Made by a program: the position numbers and the translations under genes. Of a stretch of 64,000 bases of DNA, positions 1-19,594 are shown piece by piece; position 1 is the stretch's first letter; each line of letters starts with the position of its first letter. The notes under the pieces are model-generated. The model saw only the letters and a list, made by a program, of their open reading frames with translations. It ran no database searches and was not told where the DNA came from. The DNA lies in the NCBI GenBank assembly GCA_023052935.1, contig CM041292.1, positions 108,617,906 to 108,681,905 on the forward strand. The letters are read 5' to 3'. The DNA is from Piezodorus guildinii (taxonomy: Eukaryota > Arthropoda > Insecta > Hemiptera > Pentatomidae).

Positions 1-849
1 CTGCATCCGCCACTCACAATACCACCTATATGCAGATGATCTGCAAATCTATCTTTCTTTCCATCCTTCCGAAAGGTTATCCAAAAACTTCAACAAGATA
101 TTGACAACATCAACGCATGGGCTACGACAAATGATTTGAAGTTGAATGCAGGAAAAACCAAACCCATTCTCATCGGTTCCAAGAACCTTGTAAATTCTCT
201 TGCATATTATCCACTCCTTTACCTCAATAGCATACCTATCCAATTCCACACCTCAGTAAGAAACCTTGGAGTCATTATTGATCAGAACCTATCTTGGAGC
301 AATCATATTTCTCAAATCACCCGAAAATCCATCGATATCCTAAAACAATTTTTATGATTTCGTGATTCAATCCCACCTAAAACCCGTATGCTACTCGTCT
401 CTTCGCTCATTTACTCCCAGTTTGCCTACGGTTGCCTCGTATATGGCGGGCTGTCTGAGAAATTCGATTTGAGACTCAAAAGACTTTTGAATTGTTTTAT
501 CAGATTCACATGGGGAATCCCCAGACGCTCCCATGTTTCTAGAAGGTATACTGAGTTCAATTGGCTCTATCCCTCTTTCCGTAGGCAGTACCTCCTAGTT
601 GTCTGTCTTTTCCTATTTTTCAAAACTAAAAAACATCCTTATATTCTTGATATGCTTACCACTTGTTCCTCTGTCCATTCAGTAAACACTAGATCCCAGC
701 CCATAAACTTGTATATACCTTCACACTGATCCGTCTACTTCAAAAAATCCTTTGTTATTCGTGCTACCCTATTTTGGAATTCCTTGCCTGTATCCATTCG
801 TAAATCCTTATCATTATCCACTTTCAAACACCAACTATTTGATACCTAA
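1..849 (+). mobile_element. LINE (jockey/CR1-like) ORF2 fragment, degenerate
   Basis: C-terminal half of a non-LTR retrotransposon reverse transcriptase, running in from the left edge. The catalytic YADD box is encoded at 29-40. The frame shifts near 75-80, then runs from 136 to a TAA at 847-849 with in-frame stops at 355-357 and 727-729. The thumb-region pattern (NLGVIID..LSW) and the terminal FWNSLP motif are typical of jockey/CR1-type LINEs. One frameshift and two stops make it inactive. Related fragments lie at 9880-10900 and 46830-47165 on the minus strand. Confidence 0.85.
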
Positions 850-1304
850 AGTATCAATCTTCCCAACATATGTAATATTTAAAATCTATAGATGATACTA
901 TTTATTGTCACAAAATTCATCTTTTATTGTTAAACTGAAGTCTTAAACGACCAGACAATTATCGTGTATATTGTACTTTTCTTGTTATTCTTAGGGGAGT
1001 ACTCGTCCCAGAATAAAATTTCTTTTCATTCCATTTTTTTCATTTTCATTTCAACTATTATTCCGTCTAAACTGGCCCACTTCACAAAACCATTCAGAAC
1101 TTCCGCAATTTAAAAACAAAAAAAAGAAAGAGTACAACTCATGTCAGGTCTTTCTTTACTTAGGATTCATTCTTACAATCTTTACAATTCATGATGACTA
1201 ACATCTACGAAATTAAAAAAAAAAAAAAAAAAAATGCAAGGCATGTATTTTTAATTGCCTTCTTGCTAAAACCTGAAAGCAGTTTAACCGCGATCTAGCC
1301 ATTG
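850..1304. other. no gene seen
   Basis: AT-rich sequence following the LINE, with a poly-A run near 1214-1233. Part may be the LINE 3' UTR. No ORF, tRNA or clear repeat end was recognised. Confidence 0.5.
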
Positions 1305-1960
1305 CTCGCGGGAATTCAGATTTCTCTAGTAAAACCACTTTTCATCACAGATGACAATCTTCCGGTAAAATCTCTTATGAAAGAAGAAAGACGGGGTTTT
1401 CAATCAATTTAACAAAGTTCTGATAGCTAAGGAATAATTTAGTTATCACCTTCAGCAAGGAGAGTAGATGGAGACTAGCAGTATCTTTCGACACACCACA
1501 CTCCCATACAAATTCGCGAGTACTTGTGGATGGATTGGACTCAATAGCATCCTGCAGAACCTCATGAATATCTATCGATGGTCACCCGGAGTCTTCTTCC
1601 TTTCCAGCGTTGTACCTCCACTGCTAATATTCAGATGTTGAATTTTCCGAAGAATACGGTGGTTAGGTGCAATAAAACGTCCCGGCCCAGTTGATTGGTG
1701 TGTGATTATTACCGAATGTGGTCTGGCGTTGTCATGGTGGAAAACTACATCTTTGCGAATGACTAGTTCTGGGCGTTTCTGTGACAACACTTGATAAAAT
1801 TTCGTTAGCTGCGTACAGTAGATGAATCGTTTTTCTTTGCAGATGCAACTCGTTAAACAGTGAACACGCAGCGATAATCACAACTTTTTTCTGACCTAGA
1901 TTGGTCATCTGGGTGGCATTAGGCAGCTCATCAGCTGTTTTCTAAGATTTCCTGTCCACC
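1305..1960 (-). mobile_element. rearranged mariner-family transposase relic
   Basis: Minus-strand translation shows two recognisable transposase pieces. An HHDNARPH block (about 1716-1739) with the preceding KRPEL segment normally lies in the second half of the protein. Reading on along the minus strand, an HTH-like segment (TSTREFVWECGVS) follows, then a CDEKWFY block near 1332-1350, which normally lies upstream of HHDNARPH. The order is therefore reversed relative to a normal mariner protein, and there are many stops and frame changes. No terminal repeats were identified. It is related to, but distinct from, the irritans-like mariner at 3836-5093. Confidence 0.7.
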
Positions 1961-2099
1961 ACATTGTAGAAAATTACTATTCAATGAAAACTGAGGAAAA
2001 CTACAAAAATCTCAAAATTTGTTTTTCTCCACAACCATTGACAATCGGTCTATTGCTCTTATAAACTAGTTTGTTTCTTCTGAGGTCTAGTATCGGCTC

Positions 2100-2395
2100 C
2101 CACAATATGACTCGTCATTTATGAGCCATTTATTAAGCAAGTTTTATGCCAAAGGTCACAGGTTCAAACCCGCAGATGGTCCTAGGATTTTTAAATGGTA
2201 GTAAAAAATCCTTAGTCCTATGGGACTAAAAGGTGGTCCCGAGCCTGTACGATGTCAGGTACTCGTTTAACGAGATCTTTAAGATCCCTATCCTAATAAA
2301 ATCTGGATAGGGAAAATTTAGTACTCCCACTGTAGCATCTTTCGATAACCATAGTAGCATAAAGTGACGTTAAATAAATAAACAAACAAACAATG
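2100..2395 (+). repeat. tRNA-derived SINE, family 1, copy A
   Basis: Contains a box-B-like GGTTCAAACCC followed by the family body (GGTCCTAGGATTTTT, GGTACTCG, AAAGATCCCTATCC, AGTACTCCCACTGTAGCATC) and a 3' tail of TAAATAAATAAACAAAC type. The box A half is decayed. Further copies lie at 13881-14098 (-), 19798-20026 (+), 25621-25853 (+), 49306-49531 (+) and as an inverted pair at 56212-56615. Confidence 0.75.
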
Positions 2396-2399
2396 TCCG

Positions 2400-3217
2400 A
2401 ATATTCTTAGAAATATTAAAATTGAATTTCTGCTTGATGTACGCCACTTACTACTTATTTTGAGGTTTTGAAATATTTTCTTCTTTCATTCTGTACCACT
2501 AGTTTTTCTTTGCGTGCACATCAAGTTGATATGTTTGAGTTTTTCTGATGAACAACAGCAAAAATCACACAATTTTATTTCCTCCCTTAACTGTTGAATC
2601 CCTTGGTTACGGCATCACGCCACAACGGCTGGACCAAATTTCCTAATTCTTTTTTGTTTATGTGTTTGTAATTGTCAGGAGATGGTTCTTATTAATAAAA
2701 AAATTGAGAAAGATGCGGGGAACATTACAAAAGTTAATATGGTCGTTACGTTTTATATATTTATATATAATTTAATTTTTTTAAATATATTCTTTTAAGA
2801 AAAAATCATTTCACAATATTTACTTCATTAAAACTCATTTTACTCTCAGGGTATGGTATGGGTTCTTGACAATCAGGCACATTTTTATTATTTATTTTTT
2901 TATTATAATAATAACTTACAAACATAATACAAACAATATGCAAGCTAACCAAGATCCCTCTTCATATTCAGCAGCAGCTCCTCTTCTTACAAGTCCCCAG
3001 TGAAAACTGATTGACAAAACTAACTGACCCTCCAGGTTTAAAGATACCTGTTAGTGACCTTTTTTCTTAACATCCAAAATGGATGCTATGTTTGTAAACA
3101 AACAACCAAACAGGAGCTGTTATTTAAATTTCACTTTTTATTCTATTGTTAGCCTGCCTAACACAATAATCAAATAATAAATAAATAAATACCATAATTA
3201 TAAAAAATGGGTATATT

Positions 3218-3220
<3 letters not shown>
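2400..3220. other. no gene seen
   Basis: AT-rich DNA with a few short poly-T/poly-A tracts. No ORF, RNA gene or repeat family could be recognised by eye. Confidence 0.5.

Positions 3221-3303
<83 letters not shown>
3221..3303. repeat. (AT)n microsatellite
   Basis: About 80 bp of uninterrupted AT dinucleotides. It creates spurious YIYIYI ORFs on both strands. Confidence 0.97.
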
Positions 3304-3308
<5 letters not shown>

Positions 3309-3429
3309 CCACACAAATTAAACCCTATTTCTCTTGTTCACTGCATCACGGTTGTACCCACTGGACAAACTTCGCTTAATAAAAAATTGTATACCGACTT
3401 CCAAGATAAATAATAATAAAAATAATATA

Positions 3430-3725
3430 GAAATAATGTAAGATTACCATCATTAGAATTGAGAAGAATGCAATTAAATATTATGTTCATTGTCAAACTT
3501 CTAAATAATAGCACAAATTGCTCGGAATTACTTGGAATGATACCTATCAACGTTCCTCATCACAATATTAGATCACCTCTTCCTTTTAGAGTGCAATACC
3601 AGTCTAGAAATTATTTATTGCATCAGGGATTGTCTGAGCTGCTTCTTATATTTTATAATTACTGTGATAAAATTGATATTTTTACTTCTGAGATAAGTGA
3701 TGTAAAGAAATTATTTTCTGGATAA
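3430..3725 (+). mobile_element. probable LINE ORF2 C-terminal tail
   Basis: An 88-codon open frame (3459-3725) encodes a stretch with NVPHHNIRS and NYLLHQGLSEL, followed by an FYN-type ending. This resembles the extreme C-terminus of arthropod non-LTR retrotransposon proteins. No reverse transcriptase domain is attached, so it would be a short 5'-truncated relic. Assignment rests only on the pattern of conserved positions. Confidence 0.45.
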
Positions 3726-3835
3726 TTGTTGCCTAATCTAAGAGACCACTTGTATTATTGTAAATTTTGGTAACTATTTATTTATATTTATATAAGTTTT
3801 TTTTCCCCATATATTAAGTCTAAAAAACCTATGTA

Positions 3836-5093
3836 TTGGGTTGATGCAAAATTAATGCAGGTTTTTAGTAGGTATTGTAAATACGCCATATCTTTACTTT
3901 AACCATATATATTTAATCAAAATAATTTCCATCTGAATCAATGCACTTTTGCCAACGTTCAACAAGCTTTCTTATTCCATCAGAAAAAAAATCCGAATCC
4001 CTGGACTCAATGAAATCACGGAAAGAATTTTCAATGTCGTCCTGGTTTTGATAATTTTTCTCCCTCAAAAAGTTGTCCAGATGCTTGAAAAAGTGGAAGT
4101 CTGTAGGAGAGAGGTCAGGTGAATAAGGCGGATGTTGGAGAACTTCGTAGCCCAACTCGTGCAGTCGTCGAAGCGTTGGTTGTGCAACGTGTGGTCTGGC
4201 GTTATCGTGGAGCAGGATCGGCCCCTTCCGATTCATCAATGCTGGGCAAAGACGTTGCAATTTTTGATTCATGCTGTCAATTTCTTGACAGTACTTGTCA
4301 GCAGTTATAGTCTCACCTCGATTGAGAAAGCTGTAGTGAATAACACCAGCATTATACCACCAAACTGTGACCATAACCTTTTTTGGGTGCAGGTTGGGCT
4401 TCGGGAAAGGTTTTGGTTGTTCATCTTTGCCCAGCCATTGGCTAGAACGCCTTCTGTTGTCGTATAAGATTCATTTTTCATCGCACGTCACAATGCGATC
4501 GAGAAATGGATCATTTTTATTGCGTGTCACAAGCATGGAGCAGATTTCAAAGCGGCGATTTTTTTGGTGGTCGTTTAATTGGTGTGGCACCCACTTGGCC
4601 AACTTTTTTACCTTACCAATTGCTTCCAAGTGGCGTACAACTGTGGATTGGTTCACACCGAGTTCCGCCGCCATTTCTCGTGTGGTTTTGGTTGGGTCTT
4701 CTTCCACTTTTGACCTCAGCTGGTCGTTGTCCAGAGCAAGATGACGGCCCCGACCTTCCTTGTCTTCGAGGTCGAAATCTCCTCTGCGAAACTTCTGGAA
4801 CCAACGCTGCACCGTGCACTCATTAATAGCCCCCTGACCCCACACTTCATTAATATTACGAGCCGTTTGCGCAGCGCTGCGCCCTATAGCTTATAATTTT
4901 ATATAAGCTTCTGCAGCAAGCTTCCTTTTTTAAAATAATACAACAAAATATGCCGATAATGAATGATATTTTCTTCCACTTTCACAGTGTATATAGTGAT
5001 AACAGAGTAATAGCAAACACACTACTAAGTTTCAATTAGAGTTAACAGATATAGTTGTTGACATATTACAAACAGAATAAACATTCCACCTTA
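3836..5093 (-). mobile_element. mariner (irritans/Hsmar1-like), transposase with one nonsense codon
   Basis: Minus-strand transposase from about 4845 to the stop at 3913-3915, in one frame apart from a TGA at 4471-4473. That codon replaces the tryptophan expected after CDEK. Visible landmarks are the HTH region (VNQSTVVRHL), IVTCDEK, HDNARPH and the final catalytic motif HPPYSPDLSPTD, consistent with a DD34D mariner. The protein closely resembles the transposase part of human SETMAR. The N-terminal 20 or so codons upstream of 4845 are damaged. The left terminal repeat starts at 3836 (TTGGGTTGATGCAAAA) next to a TA; the right end, placed near 5093, is degenerate and uncertain. The element lies in an MPG intron. 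Confidence 0.9.
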
Positions 5094-5241
5094 GGGATTA
5101 ATTCATCTGTAGAAAAAAAAACTTTACTGTGGAAGATCTGCCAGATCTATTAAAAAAAATAAATCATAGAGGGAACGAACCTGTATAAACTTGATTATAT
5201 GTGTTATTATAATTAAAATTATAATATAATATAATACATAC

Positions 5242-5284
<43 letters not shown>

Positions 5285-5332
5285 ATATAATATTTTATTT
5301 TTTATATTTTATATATATAGTATTATATATTT

Positions 5333-5340
<8 letters not shown>

Positions 5341-5398
<58 letters not shown>
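5341..5398. repeat. (AT)n microsatellite
   Basis: About 58 bp of AT dinucleotides, preceded by 120 bp of imperfect AT/TTAT repeats from about 5220, just upstream of an MPG exon. Confidence 0.95.
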
Positions 5399-5400
<2 letters not shown>

Positions 5401-5508
5401 TTTTACTATAGTAAAATTGTAAAAATTATAATATTATCAAAATTATATAAGTTTTTACTCTATCTATATGAAATAACAATTTATAAGAAAAACTCTCTAA
5501 TCTTTTAG

Positions 5509-7848
5509 GTGAAGGTGCTTGTGTTTTGATTCGATCTCTTGAACCAATTTTAGGAATTGAAGAAATGAATAAAAAGCGATCGTTATTTGGCAAACACCCT
5601 CAAAAACAGATTAAAACTTACAAGTAAGTTTGATAGTGCAATTGATTATAATCAAGCCATGCACTGTTGTAATAAATAAACAGATTGTAAAATTTCATGG
5701 TCTCAGATCAGTCAGTACCTATTCATAAAAATCTGACGTTCAGCAAAGATAAAGGTAACAAAATTAAAATTAACAGTAATACAAAAAGATAAACATTGAG
5801 AGGTCAGAATGCTCTTCTATCTTAACTCTGTAAATATATTGTCCTTAGTTTATTATTTTAGTATTATGATAGTACAAGATCTTAATAATTTGAACAGTAA
5901 ATAATTAGAGGATCTTTAAAAAAGTTATATTTTGGTTATTATCTAAAAATTTAAATCAATACTATGTTTAATTAATTTAAATACTAATTTCATCATAAAA
6001 AAAAATATTAGCAAAAAGCCACTAACTAGAGTGCATACATTATAATTTAATTGACCTTTCATTTTATTAATTTGTCTATAAGTCATAATAATCAAAGGAA
6101 AGAAAACAAAATTTAGTCATTGACCATTCCTAACAATGAACATGATATAAGGATAAGACCAGTCAAAAGGTAGTGAAGATATTAGGTATTTTTTAAATTT
6201 GTATCTCTCCATTTTGTAATTCATCATCATGTAAACTACTGACCATTATGATTCCTCCTAACAGTGTTTAAATCTCCACGGTAGCCAAGTTTTACCAATA
6301 AATGAACCTATGGTATTTAATCTATGTAATTGCTATTAGGTATTCAGGTATTATTTCTTTTTTACTTAATATTAACTAGTTCTATCAGAAAAAAATTAAG
6401 GTGTAAATATTAAAATTGATTAAATGTAAGAATGTAAAGAGGATGACATAAAATACCCAAAACATCCTAAGAGGAATTAAAGAATACACATAATAAACAA
6501 AAGTGAAAAATAAATATTTGTCTTTGATTCTTATGATCTAGAGGCTAATTAATATAAAAAAATTGTATCCAAGTTTTTAATGAAAAAACATCCTTTAAGG
6601 TTCCCTCCCAAAAAGGTGTATGTGCGTGCGCTCGTGAATTGTGTCTAGCTTAAACATGAAGTCACATATATTTATTTGTATTATTTAGATAGATATATAA
6701 GTAGAATACCACTGTATCGTGCAAATTTTTCCTAATTTATATAATCTGACAGGGCTTAAATAAATGACCAATAAAAAAAAAAAATGCTCTATAGTATCTT
6801 TAATTTTGTTTATTGAAATTGCCAACTCTTATTGTTGTAGATGATAATGTCCTATCAAAAACTGTTATTGGTTTTAGATAAAATTTGGACATTTATTATG
6901 AAGACGATTTTCAAATACTGAAGTAAAATATTTCTGCCCATAAAATAAAACCAAGTGCTCTTCGCACCCAAGTACATACTGCATTGATGAAATGCACTGA
7001 AAACTACTGGATATGCATTTTTTGTCATTTTATTATTGGACCAGATATAAGCATATGCTTCTATTAACCATTCATATGTAGTTTTCTGTAACTTATAATG
7101 ATTGACTAATGGCACTGTATTTACTAATCTGTCTGGTTTTCATTGATTACAGGTTAAATGAGCTTTGCAATGGCCCATCCAAGCTAGCTATCGCTATGAA
7201 CATAGATACCCACTTTTCAGGAGATGATCTTGTTACTTCCCCTGAAATTTGGATAGAATCTAATCCCAACATCATAGAAGATGAAAATATTGTTGAATGT
7301 CCACGAATAGGTATAGAGTCGACTGATTTATTTTGGGCATCCAAACCTTTCAGGTATAGTTATTGTCACTTAAAAGTTTTTATAATTATTTATAAGATCC
7401 CTCAATCTCAGATATCAATGTAATTGCCATCTATCTAAACCTAGGTCAAAAGTGAGTCTATCAAAAGATAATCTTTTATATCAATGAATTTTCAAACAAT
7501 ACTCTCGTTCTTGATAGTTTTATTCAAATTGTAGTTTAGATTTTTCCATCTATACCATTATTATAATTACGGCTGCAACACTAATAGTATTTGCCAGAAT
7601 AAAAAAAAATTATCCATGGTCTTTTATTCATGAAAGGATAGAGAATAACTGGTAGAAAAAAAATCATTAAAATCAAAAATGTTGAGCAGCAAGGTCTAGA
7701 TGATTTCGAATGGATTGACCCATAATAATGTATATACTATTTCTATACCATTTTAACTTTTGTTATTAATTATTCAATTATATGAATAACAATAATTTAA
7801 TATTTTTACAGGTACTATATATTAGGAAATAAATGTGTAAGTAAGTGA
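5509..7848 (+). CDS. MPG: DNA-3-methyladenine glycosylase (AAG/MPG), 3' coding exons
   Basis: Monofunctional base-excision-repair glycosylase that flips out and removes alkylated purines (3-methyladenine, hypoxanthine, ethenoadenine). Coding exons visible: 5509-5623, 7153-7353 and 7812-7848, with GT-AG junctions and matching phases. The first begins GACVLIRSLEP, the segment holding the hydrophobic residue equivalent to human Leu180. The second contains LNELCNGPSKL, the most conserved family signature, and RIGIES. The last encodes YYILGNKCVSK and a TGA at 7846-7848, matching the family's usual C-terminus. The N-terminal exons with the catalytic Glu, His and tyrosines were not found between 1 and 5508, so they should lie left of the window. 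The preceding intron holds mariner, LINE and SINE insertions. The gene is convergent with ALKBH5. Confidence 0.93.
5624..7152. other. MPG intron, no further features
   Basis: A 1.5 kb AT-rich intron between the first and second visible MPG exons. Donor GTAAGT at 5624; acceptor AG at 7151-7152. No transposon or RNA gene was recognised. Confidence 0.6.
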
Positions 7849-8069
7849 GACAAAAAAGCTGAAATCAAGAAGCATCTCCTTATTAATTAAAACCATAATA
7901 CATTTTTCTCAAGAATTGTTTTGTAGTTTTTATTGCTATTAATATCTATTTGTCTCTCAAATGCCCTAAACATTTAATTTATTGTTATATTTTAGTAATT
8001 TAAATTTTAAATTAAAAAACAGTTGTTTACAAATGGTCCATTGTCCGATCCCTAAACTAATATATATGC

Positions 8070-8145
<76 letters not shown>

Positions 8146-9356
8146 TAGAGCTGATAAAAGGTTTTTCTTTACTGTTGCTCTGGAAGGCCTATTGCCAACC
8201 TTTTTGTATATGGTTGACTGGTAGTTCTGTCCCATCATTCCGTTGATAATATAGATGTAAATTTTAAGAATATTGACAGTTTTAGAATTTAGGTGTGACA
8301 TCTCCTGACCTATGCTCTTTTTTGATTGCCGTGGAATATCTCTGAAAAGGTCTGGAATATCTAGGAAAATCAAAAGTTTTGAGTTGGATGAATACATTTT
8401 AAATATGTATCTATATTATCTGAAAAGAAATACAAATGCTGGAAGATTTGTTATGATATTTAAAACTTTAACAAAATATTAATATTGTTTCATCATGCAA
8501 TCAGGGGCCTAAAAAACTTACCTGGATTTTTTATACAATGAGGGATTCAATTCAGTTAATTCAAATATATTCGTCTCAATTTTACCATCCTTTTTACAAT
8601 ATAATAGAATCTTTATGGAAATTGTGAAAAAGTTTTTTTCCTTGAGCCTCCACTCGTTTCTCCTGAGCACACATGACACTTGTCATATTTCCCTTTAACT
8701 CCCATGTAGATTACTGTGCCAATATGGTATACAACGCTTTGCCTGACTTTGCATTTCATAGATGGGGAAGATCCTTATTCTCAGATTCATGGGATGAATG
8801 CATATTAAATAATTTCTACATGCCAGACATAAATTAACAGATAAGTTTATTATTAACTTCAGCTTACTTGAATATGAAATGTTAGCACTTCAGTCAACTT
8901 CGATATGATCAAGGGTTAAAAAAATGTTAAGAAATTGTTACAAAAGATATATTGTTTACATATGGTAGATATTTTAACATTACATTAGATTTCATTTTAC
9001 ATCGGTAATACTGTTATAGAAATTTTTAGCTACATTATGTTTAATGTATCTTAATAAATTAGGACCTAATCCCCATTTTTTATTTATTTTTTTGATTTAT
9101 CACAGTTTATTGGCTATCACAGTGTAATTAAAATTTCTTAGCTTAATTAAACAAGACAATGAAATCACTTGCTGATCCTGTTCCTTTATTTTTTTTTTTT
9201 TTTATGTAATGGGCCCGAGAAAATTTATTAGTGGTATACATACAAGGTCACTGTAAGTGAGGAACCCTTGTAGAGCTCTTGTATATGCCCCTTAGTTCTA
9301 TTGAGCAAATGACTGTAAATAAATATATTTACATTTATAACAAATAATGGTAATTT
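7849..9356. other. convergent intergenic region MPG/ALKBH5
   Basis: About 1.5 kb between the two stop codons. It will contain both 3' UTRs. Apart from the AT microsatellite at 8072-8141 and a poly-T run near 9186-9203, nothing was recognised. Confidence 0.6.
8072..8141. repeat. (AT)n microsatellite
   Basis: About 70 bp of AT dinucleotides in the MPG/ALKBH5 intergenic space. Confidence 0.95.
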
Positions 9357-16379
<7,023 letters not shown>

Positions 16380-19170
16380 ATTGTAAAAATAACTAATGGA
16401 CTTTAACCCATAGGGTACATATGGTCTAAGTACCTTCTAGTAATATACATTTTTTCTAAAAAAATTTCAACAATGGTATTCTAAATTCAACAAAGAAATC
16501 AATAAACATTATATTTTATTATATACATTTATTTTTTAGAAAAGGATACAAAGGAAATATAATAAATATCATCAAAGAGGTACAGACTAAACATCAAACT
16601 AATTTATAAATTTAATATTTTTATTCAATAAATCCAAATTGCACTTATCAATGGGCTATCAATGACAAAGGCATGTTGAAAGGCTGCCATTTCTCCCTTA
16701 ATTTCTTATCACATGGTCTTTTTATCTAAATTCTATTCATACTCCATTTTATAAAAAATGAATATATATCTCTCCATAGCACTCACTCAATACTGAAAAC
16801 TAATCATTAATTCGTTTTGAGCACTGAAGGAAGTTATAACACTAAATCTTTTTGAATATTTGTCATATATGTTCTGCCATGAACACAAGGAGGGCAAGGC
16901 TATTTTGTTAAGGCATCTTAATCTAAGACTAGGCTAAACTAAATTACAAAAAAAAAAAAAAAAAAAAATATACATAAATATTTTAATTTCATTGCTGCAT
17001 CTGCACATTACATTAAGAGCTAAAAATGAAACTACGTTCAATAAATGCAATTAAATACTATTCAAAATGATTTGTCTATCCATAAAAATAATAAGGACAA
17101 TTTCAATAGCTAAGGTCTAAATAATACAATGATTTTGAAAATGATTGTTATAAGAATAATGGGTAAAAGTAATAAAGCAATAATTGAATACAATATCTCA
17201 ATGGTTTACATATATTCCTTACCTCTAATAAATATACAGATATAATTATAATGTTCTCGAATACTATTTCTTTAATTAAATAAACATATTAAACAATAAA
17301 AAATATTTCACTGTTTAGAATAATACATCCAATAAGTAATGTGTAATTTATCTGCTTGCATAGAGATAAAAGGAGATGAATAATAAAATACACTGACATG
17401 TCAATAAAGGTAACATTTAGAAAAATCAATAGTTTAAACAGAAATAAAATAGATAATCTAAAATGAATGGTTTTAAGAATAATGAAATATTCATTCAACA
17501 TACAAGAACAAACAGTAGGACATTTATTAATAAATGTTATTAATATGATCTTTGCTGAGAATGGTAACTCTCTGACATAGTCGAGCATAAAAATAATAAA
17601 AGGCTCAAAACAGAAACATATATTTATAAAGATGATTTTCTGCTTAGCTATATATTAGAACAGAAAAAACAAATTAAGTAGTAGTACATTTTAGATTAAC
17701 TATTTTAAATAATACAGCAATTTCAAAAAAGTCTTTATATCATAAAAGCCTTCAACAATTAAAAAATCCTTGATCTAATGCTACATAAAAGGATGCATAA
17801 ATTTGATTGATTAACTTGAGGTAATTATCAAGGGCTCACATTATAAGCTAATTATTGGCCCAATATGATTAATTTAATTTATCTTCAATTTGATTTCTTG
17901 AAATGTCCGATAATGTGAATAATTTACCGTCCTTGGTCCCTGTTGATTCATATGACTGTTTATATGTCCTACTGTAGTTCGAATATAGCTTTAAAGTTTA
18001 AATAATATGTTATGCATCAAAAGGCTACTTTTTAAAAATAAAAAATAAGCTTATACCAAAAGCAAATTAAACTTGAAAAAATGTTTAATAAACAAATTTA
18101 TTTCTTTGATTATCAACTTCAGTTGTTCATGTTAAAGTAAAACATTTCCATTCAGTAAAAAAATATCAATTAATTTAGTCGACTAATTAGAATTTACTAT
18201 GTGCAAAACCAAAAAAAAAAAATCATAAATATGAAATATTTATAAATACTTTTGTAGATAAAGTGAATACTTAAGCAAGTTTTGTCTCATCAATCGCTCA
18301 AAAAGTTGGTTTAAGAACTCCAAAAAAGGATCATAAAAAAATAATAACAGCAAAAAAATTGATTAAATAATTTTAAATGTTTCAAACTATCAGTAGAGAA
18401 ATGTTAGTTATAAATGAACTAAGAGAATATGATTGTTAAATGGGCAAAAGATAAAAGTGTATTTAATATTAATATATTATTAATGATTTTAAAAGACATT
18501 TCCAACAATTTTGAATACTTACACATAAATTACACTATATACATATAAAAAATAGATTTTTCCATCAATGTGAGCTCATTTATAAAATATTTAAGAAGAA
18601 AAGAATGTTTAGCAAGCATCTTGACCTTTTACAAAAACAAATCTTAAATAACATTACAATGAAATGTTTTCTTAAATATCAATCATTTACGGCAGATAAA
18701 AAATAGTGAGAATAATTTTTTTTTTTAATATTCACTCAAACAAAGCTTAATAAAATACAGTGTTTGAAACAAGTCCAGCCTGGTGTAGGATTAATTTCAT
18801 CTTAATAAAAACTGAAACTAAAAAAAGGATAAGTTTGTATGAACTTGATAATCTAGAAGCTATAATATACAATATTGATGCTTGATAAAAAAATTTTAAA
18901 AAAACGTATAAAGCAATCATTGCTATCCTTTAAAATGTTTTAAGCATCCTTACAACACTTCACAAATTAAATTATTTTCATATTATAAGTGAAAGAAACA
19001 TTTTTCCAAAAAGGTAGAAAAAAAAAAAGGATAATATTATCTAGAGAACACATCCCTGGATTATTATTTATAGATATTCACTTATCTTCTGTTTTAGAAT
19101 ACAAAAATGGTTATCTTAAAAGAATGCCGTGTTCAAAACACTTCATATACGAATCCATATCATTTGTCAT
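16380..19170. other. intergenic: ALKBH5 5' flank and RhoGDI 3' flank
   Basis: Both neighbours are on the minus strand, so this 2.8 kb holds the ALKBH5 promoter side and the RhoGDI 3' UTR. Very AT-rich with a poly-A run near 16947-16968. No ORF, RNA gene or transposon was recognised. Confidence 0.6.
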
Positions 19171-19554
19171 TTATTCTTTCCAGTCCTTTTTTATTTCAAA
19201 TGTCCACTCCCATTTCAAATGAATATGTTTATCATCATCTGTAAATAGGGAATGGACAGTGTATGTTCCTCTGGCTACGAGGCCGGATGGAGCATCTTCA
19301 GGTGGTGTCGTGTAGCTCTGCAATTCCGTCTTTGGAGGATAAGAACCAACCATGTGAGTCATCTTGTCAACTGAACAAAAAATAAAAAATATTAAATCGA
19401 AACATATAAATGACTTATAAATATATAAGTGAGAAAAGATTTATAGACAAAAAGAGCAATTTTGCAAAACACTATACTCTTTAGCAGTGGTTCCCAACAA
19501 ACATTTTTCGAGGACCCCTTCTTACAATCATTTCAATGGCAAGAACCCCCAAAT

Positions 19555-19594
<40 letters not shown>

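Noticed and set aside
3124..3413. YIYIYI-type ORFs on both strands
   Set aside because: They are translations of an (AT)n microsatellite.
4471..4473. In-frame TGA as selenocysteine or programmed readthrough in the mariner transposase
   Set aside because: The position is an invariant Trp in the family; a TGG to TGA mutation in a transposon relic is the simpler explanation.
4119..4826. Plus-strand ORFs of 63-125 codons
   Set aside because: Antisense shadows of the mariner transposase on the minus strand.
17289..17588. 99-codon hydrophobic ORF
   Set aside because: AT-rich chance ORF; Leu/Ile/Phe-rich composition without motif, and no neighbouring exon signals.
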